Part shown: positions 17,762-26,261 of the stretch, piece by piece
How positions within the stretch are numbered: the first letter of the stretch is position 1
Layout: every line of letters starts with the position of its first letter
NCBI GenBank assembly: GCA_021325145.1
Contig: JAJPHR010000053.1
Coordinates: 1-64,000 of the forward strand
DNA: 64,000 nt
From: Verrucomicrobiota bacterium
Lineage (GTDB): Bacteria; Verrucomicrobiota; Verrucomicrobiia; Limisphaerales; Pedosphaeraceae
Reading direction: 5' to 3'
The notes under the pieces: model-generated
What the model was told of the DNA's origin: nothing
Database searches by the model: none
The model's input: only the letters and a program-made list of their open reading frames with translations
Position numbers and translations under genes: made by a program

Positions 17762-17909
17762 TCGTCGTCGGGTGTTGCACTACCCAGAGGCGGCAGGTTG
17801 GGGTCAACTGGAATTTCGGATTCGAACAGGAGGCAACAGAGGGAACAGAGAAGGCGTGAATGGAAATTCTTCTCTGTTTCCTCTGTTTGCTCCTGTTGAA
17901 CTTCTTTTG
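17762..17909. repeat. Repeat unit A, copy 2
   Basis: Direct copy of 17461-17604 with a few substitutions (for example GGAGGCAACAGAGGG in the hairpin arm). It is followed immediately by the second GGGAGGGAATCCTTG unit. Confidence 0.85.
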
Positions 17910-18189
17910 GGAGGGAATCCTTGGGGTGGCGGGGGCGTCGCGCATTGGCGCGCGATCCAGCCTGCGCGCAGATGCTTCGGCGCGGCAAGGCGAATGAATT
18001 TGCCCGGCCCGGCAGGAACGATGTGTGCCGTCGAACGGCTACACTATTACTGGAACGGCTCTGGAGACGGCAGCGGCCCGAATCCGGGGCAGGTGTGACT
18101 GTCCTTCGCTCGGAAGCTTTCGCTGTTGCCAAGGCTTTGGCGGGACAAGCCGGCCCGGCAGGCAAGGTAAACAGAAGTCCGGATCCAAG

Positions 18190-18303
18190 CGTGTCACGGG
18201 TCTGCTGCAAAGCGGCACGGGTTGTCACGGGTCATGTCACGGGTCGCGCGTCAGTAAAGGCCCGTCTTTGTTGGGTTGTCACGGTGTCACGGGTCTGGAC
18301 CCC
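18190..18303. repeat. GTCACGGG-type dispersed repeat, copy 1
   Basis: Several GTCACGGGT words end in TTGGGTTGTCACGGTGTCAC and GGGTCTGGACCCC. The same ordered string recurs at 57242-57353. Confidence 0.8.
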
Positions 18304-18431
18304 GGAGGAGGCCCATGCAATGCGGAGCGCGGTTGGGAACGGGCCTTCGCCGGGGCGTTTGGCGAATCGGCGCTTGTTTTCCGGAAAACTTTCAGAACAA
18401 TGTGGGACAAACGCATTTTTAAATACAATCC

Positions 18432-19442
18432 ATGAGCGCGAAAGCCGCCAAACACAGAGACACTCCCGCCAGCCGCTGGATTTCATTCCGGCCCGAAATC
18501 AAGGTCGTCGATTGCACCATCCGCGACGGCGGCTTGATGAACAACCACCATTTTGATGACAAGCTCGTCAAGGCCATCTATGAAGTCTGTGTCGCCGCCG
18601 GTGTTGACTACATGGAGATCGGTTACAAGGCCTCCCGCAAGAACATCAAGCAGGGAGAGCATGGTTGTTGGAAATATTGCTGCGAGGAGGACATCCGGCG
18701 CATCGTCGGCGAGAACAAGACGGCGCTGAAGCTCGCCGTGATGGCCGATGCCGAGCGGTGTGATTATCACGATGACATTCCACCCAAGCGCGACAGCGTG
18801 GTGGACATGATTCGCGTCGCCACCTATATCAATCAAATTCCGACCGCGCTCGAAATGGTGAAGGACGCCCACGACAAAGGTTACGAAACCACGGTCAACC
18901 TGATGGCGGTCTCCACGGTGCCTGACCGTGAGTTGAACGAAGGGCTCGAAATGCTCGCGGAGTCCGAGGCAAAAGCGATCTATGTTGTGGACAGCTTCGG
19001 CGCGCTTTACAGCGAGCAGGTGCATTTCCTGGTGAAGAAATATCTGCATTATTGCAAACCCTCGAAAATCGAGGTGGGCGTGCACATGCACAACAACATG
19101 CAGCTCGCTTATGCCAATACCATCGAAGGCATCATCATGGGCGCAAATTATCTCGACGCCACCCTGGCGGGACTCGGGCGGGGCGCGGGCAACTGCCCGT
19201 TGGAGTTGCTCATCGGTTTTCTCCACAATCCGAAGTACAATCTGCGCGCCGTCCTCGAATGCGTTCAAAACCACGTCGAACCGATGCGCCGCAAGCTGCT
19301 TTGGGGCTACGATCTCCCCTACCTGCTCACCGGCCTGCTCAATCAACATCCCCGCACCGCCATCAAGTTCAAGGAAGCCGAACTCAAGGATGACAAAGGC
19401 GATATCCTGGACTTTTATGACATGGTGACGGAGCAGGATTGA
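18432..19442 (+). CDS. DRE-TIM-type aldolase / HMG-CoA lyase-like protein
   Basis: A 336-residue protein of the HMGL-like TIM-barrel superfamily, related to 4-hydroxy-2-oxovalerate aldolases. The opening strand VVDCTIRDGGLMNNHHF (D27, R31, D32) is the DRE-like metal and substrate motif, and VHMHNN supplies the metal-binding pair H218/H220. GLGRGAGNCPLE near the C-terminus is also typical. It is a stand-alone aldolase-domain protein without an adjacent dehydrogenase, so the substrate cannot be named. It is flanked by repeats on both sides. Confidence 0.8.
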   Translation: MSAKAAKHRDTPASRWISFRPEIKVVDCTIRDGGLMNNHHFDDKLVKAIYEVCVAAGVDYMEIGYKASRKNIKQGEHGCWKYCCEEDIRRIVGENKTALKLAVMADAERCDYHDDIPPKRDSVVDMIRVATYINQIPTALEMVKDAHDKGYETTVNLMAVSTVPDRELNEGLEMLAESEAKAIYVVDSFGALYSEQVHFLVKKYLHYCKPSKIEVGVHMHNNMQLAYANTIEGIIMGANYLDATLAGLGRGAGNCPLELLIGFLHNPKYNLRAVLECVQNHVEPMRRKLLWGYDLPYLLTGLLNQHPRTAIKFKEAELKDDKGDILDFYDMVTEQD

Positions 19443-19449
19443 CCTTCGT

Positions 19450-19544
19450 TAATGTCCAATGGCAATCCAATGGCCAAGCGCCAATTGGGAGCTGGAGTTT
19501 GGGTGTTTTTGGTCCTTTGGCATTCGTGATTGGACATTCCCACC
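19450..19544. repeat. AATGTCCAATG-type hairpin repeat
   Basis: Begins AATGTCCAATGGCAATCC and closes with CGTGATTGGACATT, an imperfect inverted pair. A second member of the family lies at 56329-56422. It sits between the aldolase and LysM genes. The in-frame extension upstream of the LysM start is a translation of this repeat. Confidence 0.75.
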
Positions 19545-19593
19545 AGGCCACTTTCACATTGAACAGACCCGACGCCCGTCCTATTTTCGCTGC

Positions 19594-20208
19594 ATGAAAA
19601 GAAGAATGATCATCGTTTGCCTCCTTTGCGTGGCCGCTGTGGTTCGGGCCCAGGACACCGCCTCCGCCGCGCTGTCCTCCCAGGAGGCCGAAGAGAATTA
19701 CAAATCACTCCGCGGCAAAGTTCAGGACATGCTCGAAGCTCAGGCCGCGGACGCCAAGCGTATCCTCGGTCTGGAGAAGGAAATTGCGGAATTGCGCGAA
19801 CAAATCGGCAAACCCAACACCAGCTACGCGAGTCAGGACGAGCTCAAACGCCTCGCCGAAACCGTCCAGGAAATCGACCGCAAACGCGAAGCCGACACCA
19901 AGCACATCCTGGACGAGTTCGCCAAAATCGGAAAGATGGTTGCCGCCACGCCACCGTCACGCACGCCGGTGAAGCCGCCGACCATTGATCCTCCAGCAAC
20001 CCCCAAGGACAGGAATGAGGATGGTTTCACGTATCAAATCAAAGCCGGCGACAATTTGTCGCTAATCGCGCAGGCTTATCGCGAACAGGAGGGACTCAAA
20101 GTTACGGTGAAGCAGATCCTCGAAGCCAACCCCGGCCTCAATGCGGATAAACTCATCATTGGCAAAAAAATCTTCATCCCCGCTCCAAAAACAACCGCGT
20201 CCAAATGA
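19594..20208 (+). CDS. Secreted coiled-coil LysM protein
   Basis: A 204-residue protein starting at ATG 19594, chosen over an upstream frame opening that would translate a repeat. It has a signal peptide (MIIVCLLCVAAVVRAQ), a coiled-coil segment (about residues 30-115), a proline-rich linker and a C-terminal LysM domain (YQIKAGDNLSLIAQAYREQ ... ILEANPGLNADKLIIGKKIFIP). LysM binds peptidoglycan, so a periplasmic cell-wall-associated role is inferred. Its stop overlaps the next gene's putative ATG (ATGA, 20205-20208). Confidence 0.85.
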   Translation: MKRRMIIVCLLCVAAVVRAQDTASAALSSQEAEENYKSLRGKVQDMLEAQAADAKRILGLEKEIAELREQIGKPNTSYASQDELKRLAETVQEIDRKREADTKHILDEFAKIGKMVAATPPSRTPVKPPTIDPPATPKDRNEDGFTYQIKAGDNLSLIAQAYREQEGLKVTVKQILEANPGLNADKLIIGKKIFIPAPKTTASK

Positions 20209-23200
20209 TCCTCTCCAGGAGGCGGGCGGCTCTCGCGTCTCCAATCCCAAAGGGATTGCGTCCTCCAGCCCAGGGTTGCGAGGCACGAGCCACCTTGGGT
20301 TGGCATGGTAGAGAACTCTTCAACCCTGAAGGGGTTGTGGCTTTTGCCTCCAAGTGGAATCGATCCCACGCCGCCAAACTTGGACTGCTGGCCGTTCTCA
20401 CGCTGGGCTTCACGACACCCTCCCGCGCCGCCGAGCCGGCCATTACCGCGGCGGACCTGCCACGCATGCCGGCGGTTGAACCGAAGGACGCGCCCAAAAC
20501 TTTCCAGGTCAAGCCCGGCTTTCACATCGAACTGGTCGCCTCGGAACCGCTCGTGGCCAGCCCGGTCGCGCTGTCATTCGACGAACGCGGGCGGATGTTC
20601 GTGGTGGAGATGATCGATTACTCCGAGCGCCGGGACGAGGTGCCCCATCTTGGTCGCATCCGGATGCTTGAGGACACGAACGGTGACGGCGTCTTCGACA
20701 AGAGCACGGTTTTCGCAGACAACCTGCCGTGGCCGACTGCCGTCTTTTGCTACCACGGCGGCGTTTTCGTCGGATCAACGCCGGACATTCTCTATTTGAA
20801 GGACACCAACGGCAATGGAAGAGCCGACGTGCGCGAAGTTGTTTTCACAGGGTTTGCGGAAGGCATGAAGCGCGTCAACGTACAGGAGATGTTAAACTCT
20901 TTTATCTGGGGCCTGGACAATCGCATTCACGGCGCGACGAGCGGAGACGGCGGGCTGATCAAATCACTTCGCCATCCCGAAGCTCCGCGGGTCGATCTGC
21001 GCGGGCGGGATTTCGTGATCGATCCACGCGCGATGACGCTGGCTTCCGAAGCCGGCGGCGGCCAGCACGGGTTGAGCTTCGACGATTGGGGGCGGCGCTT
21101 CGCTTGCAACAACAGTGATCACATTCGCCTTTTCATGTATGACGACCGCTACGCCGCGCGCAATCCGTTCCATGTCATGCCGCCACCGCTGGCGAGCATC
21201 GCCGTGGATGGCCCCGCCGCAGAGGTCTATCGCATCAGCCCGGAGGAGCCGTGGCGTGTGATTCGCACCCGGTGGCGCGTGGCGGGATTGGTGTCCGGAC
21301 CGGTGGAAGGCGGCGGCCGTTCGGCGGGTTACTTCACGGGCGCAACCGGCACGCTGATTTATCGCGGAGACGCATTCCCAAGTGAGTTTCGCGACAACGC
21401 CTTCGTGGGCGACGCTGGCGGCAACTTGGTGCATCGCAAAATCCTTTCTCCGGACGACGTGGGCCTCAAAGCCCAGCGCGCGCCCGGCGAGGAGAAAATG
21501 GAATTCGCGGCCTCGCGCGACACCTGGTTTCGGCCGGTGCAGTTTGCAAACGCGCCGGATGGCACTTTGTATGTCATCGACATGTATCGTGAGATCATCG
21601 AGCACCCGTGGTCGCTCCCCGCGAACATCAAGAAATTCCTGGATTTGAATAGCGGCAATGATCGCGGGCGCATCTATCGGATAGTACCGGACGGTTTCAA
21701 GCAGCCTCCGTTCCCTCGCTTGGACACCGCGAGCACGGCGGAACTGGTGGCGACACTCGAAAGCCCGAACGGCTGGTATCGCGACACCGCCGCGCGATTG
21801 CTTTATGAACGCCAGGACAAGACGGCAGCGCCCCAGTTGGCGAAACTCCTCGAAAGTTCGAACTCCCCCCTGGCGCGACTCCATGCGTTGCATGCGCTCG
21901 ACGGCCTGAACGCGTTGGAAGCAACCCACGTGCTAAAGGCACTCGATGACGAGGACGCCTGGGTGCGCGCGCACGCCATCAAACTTGCCGAGCATTTTGT
22001 TTCGGACCCCAAACAGGCTCATGCGATTTTTGAAAAGATTGGAACCCTCGTTTCCGATCCTTCGAACATGGTCCGTTACCAACTCGCCTTCACGTTGGGC
22101 GAGTTCAGCGGAGGCGCGGATTTGCTGGCGGCAATTGCCCGGCGTGATGCTGACAGCCCCTGGATTCAAGCGGCAGTGCTGAGTTCACTCGCGCACGGGG
22201 CGGGCAATGTGTTCACCAGGCTTGCCGCCGATCAAAAGTTTTGCGCTTCCAAGTCCGGGCAGGATTTTTTGCGGCAACTCGTCCAGATTGTCGGCGCACA
22301 AAACCAATCCGCCGAGATTTCGGGCGTGCTCAAGTTCATCGCCCGGCTCGACGATCCCGGGCTGACGTTTTCGCTCGTGCGCTCGTTGGGAAATGGCTTG
22401 CAACGCGGCGGCAGTTCGCTGGAGCAAATCGATGCCGGCGGGAGTGTGAAAGCCGTGTTCGCTCAGGCAACCAGGACGGTGATGGATGGCAACGCCACTG
22501 AACCCGTGCGGTTGGAAGGTATTCAGCTTTTAGGACTGACGAGCTACAGTCAAGCCGGGCCGCCGCTGCTCTCCCTGCTGAACTCGAACGAAACTCAATT
22601 GGTTCAATTGGCGGCCGTTGCTGCCTTGGGACGTTTCCCCGAACCGCAGGTTGCCGGAGAATTGACCAGGCGGTGGGCCGTTTTTTCGCCACGCGTCCGG
22701 AGTGCCGCACTGGCTGCTTTATTGGCTCGCCCCGAACGGACGCTGGCCTTGCTGAATGGCATCCAAACGGGCATTGTGCCTGCCTCCGGCCTCACGACCG
22801 CGCAAGCGAAGTTCCTCCGTACGCACGCCAACAAAGCAACCCGTGAACTCGCCCTCAAAGTCCTGGGCAAGGAAATACCCAACCAGCGCCAGGAAGTGAT
22901 CGACGCTTATCAATCAGCCTTGAGCCTCAAAGGCGATGCCGCCAAAGGAAAGGAAATTTACCTGCAACGCTGCACTTCCTGTCATCGCTCGGGCGGCAAT
23001 GGATTTGCGCTTGGGCCGGACCTGGTTACGGTCAAAAACACCGGCAAGGAAAAATTGCTGGTCAACATTTTGGATCCGAGCCGCGAGGTCGCGCCCCAAT
23101 ACATCGCGTTTCAGATCGACACCAAGGATGGCGAGAGTTTGCTCGGAATCATCACCAGTGAAACGACTTCAAGCATCACCGTCCGCCAGGCCTACGGTAA

Positions 23201-23342
23201 GGAGGATGTGGTGCTCCGTTCCAACATGAAGGGCATGACCAGCCAGGGTCAATCCCTCATGCCGGAAGGCCTGGAACAAGGTTTGACGCCGCAGGACTTC
23301 GCAAATCTGTTGGAGTATATCTCCACCGCGGACGCGAAGTGA
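20205..23342 (+). CDS. PVC-type membrane-bound dehydrogenase / HEAT / cytochrome c protein
   Basis: Up to 1045 residues. After the signal sequence (hydrophobic core LGLLAVLTLGFTTPSRAA) comes a propeller-like dehydrogenase domain (PGFHIELVASEPLVASPVAL, then EDTNGDGVFDKSTVFADNL) of the large planctomycete/verrucomicrobial family. Next come HEAT-like helical repeats (about residues 500-880) and a C-terminal cytochrome c domain with heme motif CTSCH. It is periplasmic and the substrate is unknown. The first about 44 residues translate a palindromic repeat (20216-20345), so the true start may be GTG 20337, which leads straight into the signal peptide. The ATG at 20205 overlaps the LysM stop. Confidence 0.88.
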   Translation: MILSRRRAALASPIPKGLRPPAQGCEARATLGWHGRELFNPEGVVAFASKWNRSHAAKLGLLAVLTLGFTTPSRAAEPAITAADLPRMPAVEPKDAPKTFQVKPGFHIELVASEPLVASPVALSFDERGRMFVVEMIDYSERRDEVPHLGRIRMLEDTNGDGVFDKSTVFADNLPWPTAVFCYHGGVFVGSTPDILYLKDTNGNGRADVREVVFTGFAEGMKRVNVQEMLNSFIWGLDNRIHGATSGDGGLIKSLRHPEAPRVDLRGRDFVIDPRAMTLASEAGGGQHGLSFDDWGRRFACNNSDHIRLFMYDDRYAARNPFHVMPPPLASIAVDGPAAEVYRISPEEPWRVIRTRWRVAGLVSGPVEGGGRSAGYFTGATGTLIYRGDAFPSEFRDNAFVGDAGGNLVHRKILSPDDVGLKAQRAPGEEKMEFAASRDTWFRPVQFANAPDGTLYVIDMYREIIEHPWSLPANIKKFLDLNSGNDRGRIYRIVPDGFKQPPFPRLDTASTAELVATLESPNGWYRDTAARLLYERQDKTAAPQLAKLLESSNSPLARLHALHALDGLNALEATHVLKALDDEDAWVRAHAIKLAEHFVSDPKQAHAIFEKIGTLVSDPSNMVRYQLAFTLGEFSGGADLLAAIARRDADSPWIQAAVLSSLAHGAGNVFTRLAADQKFCASKSGQDFLRQLVQIVGAQNQSAEISGVLKFIARLDDPGLTFSLVRSLGNGLQRGGSSLEQIDAGGSVKAVFAQATRTVMDGNATEPVRLEGIQLLGLTSYSQAGPPLLSLLNSNETQLVQLAAVAALGRFPEPQVAGELTRRWAVFSPRVRSAALAALLARPERTLALLNGIQTGIVPASGLTTAQAKFLRTHANKATRELALKVLGKEIPNQRQEVIDAYQSALSLKGDAAKGKEIYLQRCTSCHRSGGNGFALGPDLVTVKNTGKEKLLVNILDPSREVAPQYIAFQIDTKDGESLLGIITSETTSSITVRQAYGKEDVVLRSNMKGMTSQGQSLMPEGLEQGLTPQDFANLLEYISTADAK
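20216..20345. repeat. Palindromic repeat forming the apparent 5' end of the cytochrome gene
   Basis: Contains ATCCCAAAGGGATTGCG and CAACCCTGAAGGGGTTG, both small palindromes, around CCAGCCCAGGGTTGCG and CCACCTTGGGTTGG. Repeats with this wording are, from general knowledge, common in PVC genomes. Its translation (PIPKGLRPPAQGCEARATLG) is not expected in a signal peptide. Confidence 0.6.
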
Positions 23343-23439
23343 GACTGCGGCAACACGGGCGCAAGGTCGCGCCTCGCCCCACTTTAAGCTTGCGATGCGC
23401 ACGCCATCGAACTAAGCCCATGTGGTCTGATTGTCGCGA

Positions 23440-24147
23440 ATGGACGAGACGAAGTATTTTAAGGCCTCCTGCGCTCAGTGTGGAAACCACATCGAGTTTC
23501 CCGATGCTGCCCTGGGGCGCATGGTGGATTGTCCTCACTGCGGGCAACGCACCCAACTTCGAGTGGATAAAAAAGGCCCGCCTGAACCTGCGCAACCCGC
23601 CACATCGCCTCCGCCTTCTGAGGAGGAAACCTCCCAGCCTTCGGGGAGCCGTATCAACCTCCCCCTGATCGCCGCTGGTTGCGCCATCATTGCGCTGGCT
23701 GCGGGGGCTTTCTTCTGGAAGAAGCACCAGGCTCAGCCGCCACCGGCGACTTCGGTAAGCGTGAAGGTGAAGGAGCCAATCACGAACGCGTCTCTCCCGA
23801 TAACATCGCCTTCTCCTGCAACTAATCCCCCACCCGCCCCGACACCACCGACAGCCCCTACGCAGCCGAAAGCGCTCAGCGACTTGAAGGCCGGGGACAT
23901 TCAACTGGAGAAAGCCAAGGGCAGCAGTTTGGTTTACGCGATTGGCCAGCTTGACAACAACTCCGACTACCAACGTTTTGGCGTCAAGATTCAACTCGAT
24001 ATGTTAAATAAAGCCGGCGAGAAAATCGGCACCGCCCAGGACTATGTACCCGTTCTTGAACCACGCAAGAGTTGGCACTTTCGAGCGCTCGTCACCGATT
24101 CCAAAGCGGTGGCCTGCAAAGTAGCTTCCATCAAGGAAGACGAATGA
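23440..24147 (+). CDS. Zinc-ribbon membrane protein with FxLYD-like domain
   Basis: A 235-residue protein. The frame opens at a TTG (23431), but ATG 23440 (MDETKYFKASC) is preferred. An N-terminal zinc ribbon uses C11/C14 and C31/C34 (CAQCGN, CPHCGQ). A proline-rich linker, a single membrane helix (about residues 73-92) and a second proline-rich stretch follow. The C-terminal beta-sandwich (SLVYAIGQLDNNSDYQRFGVKI) resembles the FxLYD domain. The zinc ribbon should be cytoplasmic and the beta domain outside. Function unknown. Confidence 0.75.
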   Translation: MDETKYFKASCAQCGNHIEFPDAALGRMVDCPHCGQRTQLRVDKKGPPEPAQPATSPPPSEEETSQPSGSRINLPLIAAGCAIIALAAGAFFWKKHQAQPPPATSVSVKVKEPITNASLPITSPSPATNPPPAPTPPTAPTQPKALSDLKAGDIQLEKAKGSSLVYAIGQLDNNSDYQRFGVKIQLDMLNKAGEKIGTAQDYVPVLEPRKSWHFRALVTDSKAVACKVASIKEDE

Positions 24148-24255
24148 AAGGAAATTGCCACTCGCCAGGTTCCAGGCTTTCGAGCAGCTTCCCGTTCCAG
24201 TTGAACCTGCTCACCCGCCATGAGTCCAAAAGCGCGCAACCGGCTGCTGGGAAGG

Positions 24256-24363
24256 TATGGAGTCCCGGCTTTGGCCGGCGAGGCGTCCGGGACCATGGCG
24301 AATATGAGCCCTCCACGCGCGCGCTCGATGGAACCTCCCGCCGGCCAAAGCCGGGACTCCATG
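24256..24363. repeat. Inverted repeat GGAGTCCCGGCTTTGGCCGG
   Basis: TGGAGTCCCGGCTTTGGCCG at 24257 is matched by CGGCCAAAGCCGGGACTCCA at about 24342-24361, an arm of about 20 bp with a 65-bp loop. A half copy sits at about 1030-1062. No gene lies in 24148-24451. Confidence 0.9.
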
Positions 24364-24451
24364 CGTCAGCAGAGCGCACTCTTGATAATCAAGCACGGTT
24401 CCTCAAATTCATGCAGGGCTTCAAATTCCAATTATCTAAAAAGGGCGGTGC

Positions 24452-25327
24452 ATGCGCGCATTGATCATTGGGTGCGGCTATGTGGGTGTGTCTTTGGGAG
24501 CGGAACTGGTCCGTCAAGGACACGCAGTTTTTGGCGTTCGACGCCTGGCTGAGGGGGACTTGAAAGCGGTGGGGATTGAACCGTTGGTGGCGGACATTAC
24601 CCGGCCGGAGGATTTGGCGAAGTTGCCGGGGCCATTCGATTGGGTGGTCAATTGCGTTTCCTCAAGCAAGGGCGGCGTGGCGGAGTATCGGCAGGTGTAT
24701 TGGCAAGGCACGCGGAATTTGATCGAATGGTTGTCCGCCGCGCCACCCCGGAAGTTCGTCTATACGAGCAGCACGAGCGTCTATGGCCAGACCGATGGTT
24801 CAAGTGTCAAGGAAACCAGTCCCACCGAACCCGCAAGCGAAACGGGCCGGGTGCTCGCGGAGACAGAACAGCTTCTCATTCAAGCGGCGCAGACCCAGGG
24901 CTTCCCGGCGGTAATTCTGCGCGTGGCAGGCATTTATGGGCCGGGACGCGGCCACCTTTTCCAGCAATACTTGAAAGGCGAAGCCAAAATTCCCGGTGAC
25001 GGCCAGCGCATCATCAACATGATTCATCGGGATGATCTGGTTGCCACCATCATCGCGGCGCTCAAGAATGGCCGCCCTGGCGAGATTTATAATGCCGTGG
25101 ATGACGAACCGATCGCCCAGATCCATTTTTTCCGCTGGCTTTCGGAAACTTTGGGCAAGGACATGCCTCCCTTCGTCGAGGCGGACAGCACTGAGCGCAA
25201 GCGAGGTCTGACCAACAAAAAGGTCCAGAATCGCAAGCTCAAGATGGAACTGGGTGGTCAGTTCAAATACCCCAATTTCAGAAAGGGCTATACCGCCGAA
25301 ATTCAGCGCCTGGCGGACAATTCGTAA
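24452..25327 (+). CDS. NAD(P)-dependent sugar epimerase (extended SDR)
   Basis: A 291-residue Rossmann-fold protein. The nucleotide-binding motif is GCGYVGVSLG (about residues 8-17). The family tyrosine appears in TSSTSVYGQTDG, and LRVAGIYGPGRG is typical of atypical SDRs of the YeeZ type. A proper YxxxK is not obvious after the tyrosine (sequence runs VYGQTD), as in several YeeZ-like proteins, so catalysis may be altered. Substrate unknown. Confidence 0.78.
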   Translation: MRALIIGCGYVGVSLGAELVRQGHAVFGVRRLAEGDLKAVGIEPLVADITRPEDLAKLPGPFDWVVNCVSSSKGGVAEYRQVYWQGTRNLIEWLSAAPPRKFVYTSSTSVYGQTDGSSVKETSPTEPASETGRVLAETEQLLIQAAQTQGFPAVILRVAGIYGPGRGHLFQQYLKGEAKIPGDGQRIINMIHRDDLVATIIAALKNGRPGEIYNAVDDEPIAQIHFFRWLSETLGKDMPPFVEADSTERKRGLTNKKVQNRKLKMELGGQFKYPNFRKGYTAEIQRLADNS

Positions 25328-25360
25328 TCGGGCGAAGCCAGGACAGTTGAATCTTTTGAA

Positions 25361-25546
25361 TTACGGCCTTCTGCCCCGCCGCAACCACAAGAGAATTCCG
25401 ACCCCGCCTGCCCCGAGCAGAACCACTGAAGAAGGTTCGGGAAGTGCCGTGAATTGCGGCGCGTCGCAGATCAAGTTTTGATTGCCCCCGGGACTGGAAT
25501 TGACGACGCCAGAAGGATCAATGTTGGTGATCCAACCTGCGTTCAA
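25361..25546 (-). pseudogene. C-terminal remnant of a PEP-CTERM sorted protein
   Basis: About 61 residues remain on the minus strand. They end in LPEPSSVVLLGAGGVGILLW followed by LRRGRRP, a textbook PEP-CTERM tail: PEP motif, hydrophobic helix, basic end. The preceding frame has an in-frame stop (TAG) within about 25 bp and no signal peptide or passenger domain, so this is a truncated 3' end. It shows that the host lineage uses exosortase sorting. No exosortase gene is in the window. Confidence 0.7.
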
Positions 25547-25569
25547 GATAGAGACAAAATGTCTCTATC
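25547..25569. repeat. Perfect 9-bp hairpin at the broken end of the PEP-CTERM remnant
   Basis: GATAGAGAC, loop AAAAT, GTCTCTATC. It abuts the truncated end of the PEP-CTERM fragment. A second small inverted pair (GGCACA at 25571-25576 and TGTGCC at 25593-25598) follows. Confidence 0.6.
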
Positions 25570-25684
25570 GGGCACAAAATGGCGACCCAAAGTGTGCCAT
25601 TATTACCCACATTAACTTTTGGATATTTTTCACAATATATTAATAATAAGCATATTAGGTAATTTTTAACCCACCCTTAACCGC

Positions 25685-25700
25685 TGGCATATCTATAGCT
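25685..25700 (+). promoter_or_regulatory. Candidate sigma-54-type promoter of the hsp20 pair
   Basis: TGGCATATCTATAGCT has GG and GC spaced 12 bases apart, as in the -24/-12 consensus TGGCAC-N5-TTGC. It lies about 60 bp upstream of the first hsp20 start in an unusually AT-rich 190-bp spacer (25570-25760). The match is imperfect. A sigma-70 promoter in the AT-rich DNA is equally possible. No CIRCE element is seen. Confidence 0.35.
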
Positions 25701-25761
25701 AATACAGGAGCTGGTTACATTTTAAACCAGAACATTAACCAGAACGAAAGGAAACAAACTT

Positions 25762-26229
25762 ATGAGTAATCTGACCAGATGGCAGCGGTCCGACCTCTCG
25801 GCTTGGCCCGGGTTCGGTCGTTTATTTGGACTCCGTAATGAACTGGATCGTCTGTTTGAACCCTTTGCCGAACTGACGCGCGGTTCCCAACTTTTGAGCG
25901 TGTGGAATCCCGCTGTGGACGTGTTCGAAGACAAGGACAGCATCATTGTGAAGGCCGAACTTCCCGGCATGAAGAAGGAGGACATCGACGTTTCGCTCCA
26001 CGACGGCGCCCTGAGTGTTTCCGGCGAACGCAAGAGCGAAGAAAAGTTCGAGGATGCGGAAACTTACCGCTCCGAGCGGTTCGTGGGACGCTTCCACCGG
26101 ACTGTGACGCTTCCTTCTCCCGTAAGCGCCGACAAGGTAAAGGCGCAATACAAGGACGGCATTCTCATGATCACACTGCCGAAGACCGAGGAAGCGAAAC
26201 CCAAGCAGATCGAAGTCAACGTCGCTTAA
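25762..26229 (+). CDS. Hsp20 / alpha-crystallin small heat shock protein 1
   Basis: A 155-residue ATP-independent holdase. The alpha-crystallin domain runs from about residue 48 (PAVDVFEDKDSIIVKAELPG) to GILMITLPKTEEAKP, with the conserved ALSVSGERKSEE strand and YRSERFVGRFHRTVTLP. The C-terminal IxI motif appears as QIEVNVA. GAAAGGAAACAAACTT precedes the ATG as a likely ribosome binding site. It is followed by a second Hsp20 gene 32 bp downstream. Confidence 0.95.
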   Translation: MSNLTRWQRSDLSAWPGFGRLFGLRNELDRLFEPFAELTRGSQLLSVWNPAVDVFEDKDSIIVKAELPGMKKEDIDVSLHDGALSVSGERKSEEKFEDAETYRSERFVGRFHRTVTLPSPVSADKVKAQYKDGILMITLPKTEEAKPKQIEVNVA

Positions 26230-26261
26230 AAATCAACCGCGAAAACAAACAAACGAACACT

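Larger units (their letters stand above)
17388..18431. other. Gene-free 1.0-kb patch made of nested repeats
   Basis: No convincing coding frame is present. The patch contains two about 145-bp copies of one unit (17461-17604 and 17762-17909), two copies of a GGGAGGGAATCCTTG unit (17715-17762 and 17908-17956) and a GTCACGGG-rich repeat (18190-18303) shared with 57242-57353. The final about 100 bp before 18432 should carry the aldolase promoter. Confidence 0.7.

Noticed and set aside
17461..17956. Possible CRISPR array
   Set aside because: Only two long copies are present, not short regularly spaced repeats with spacers, and no cas genes are nearby.
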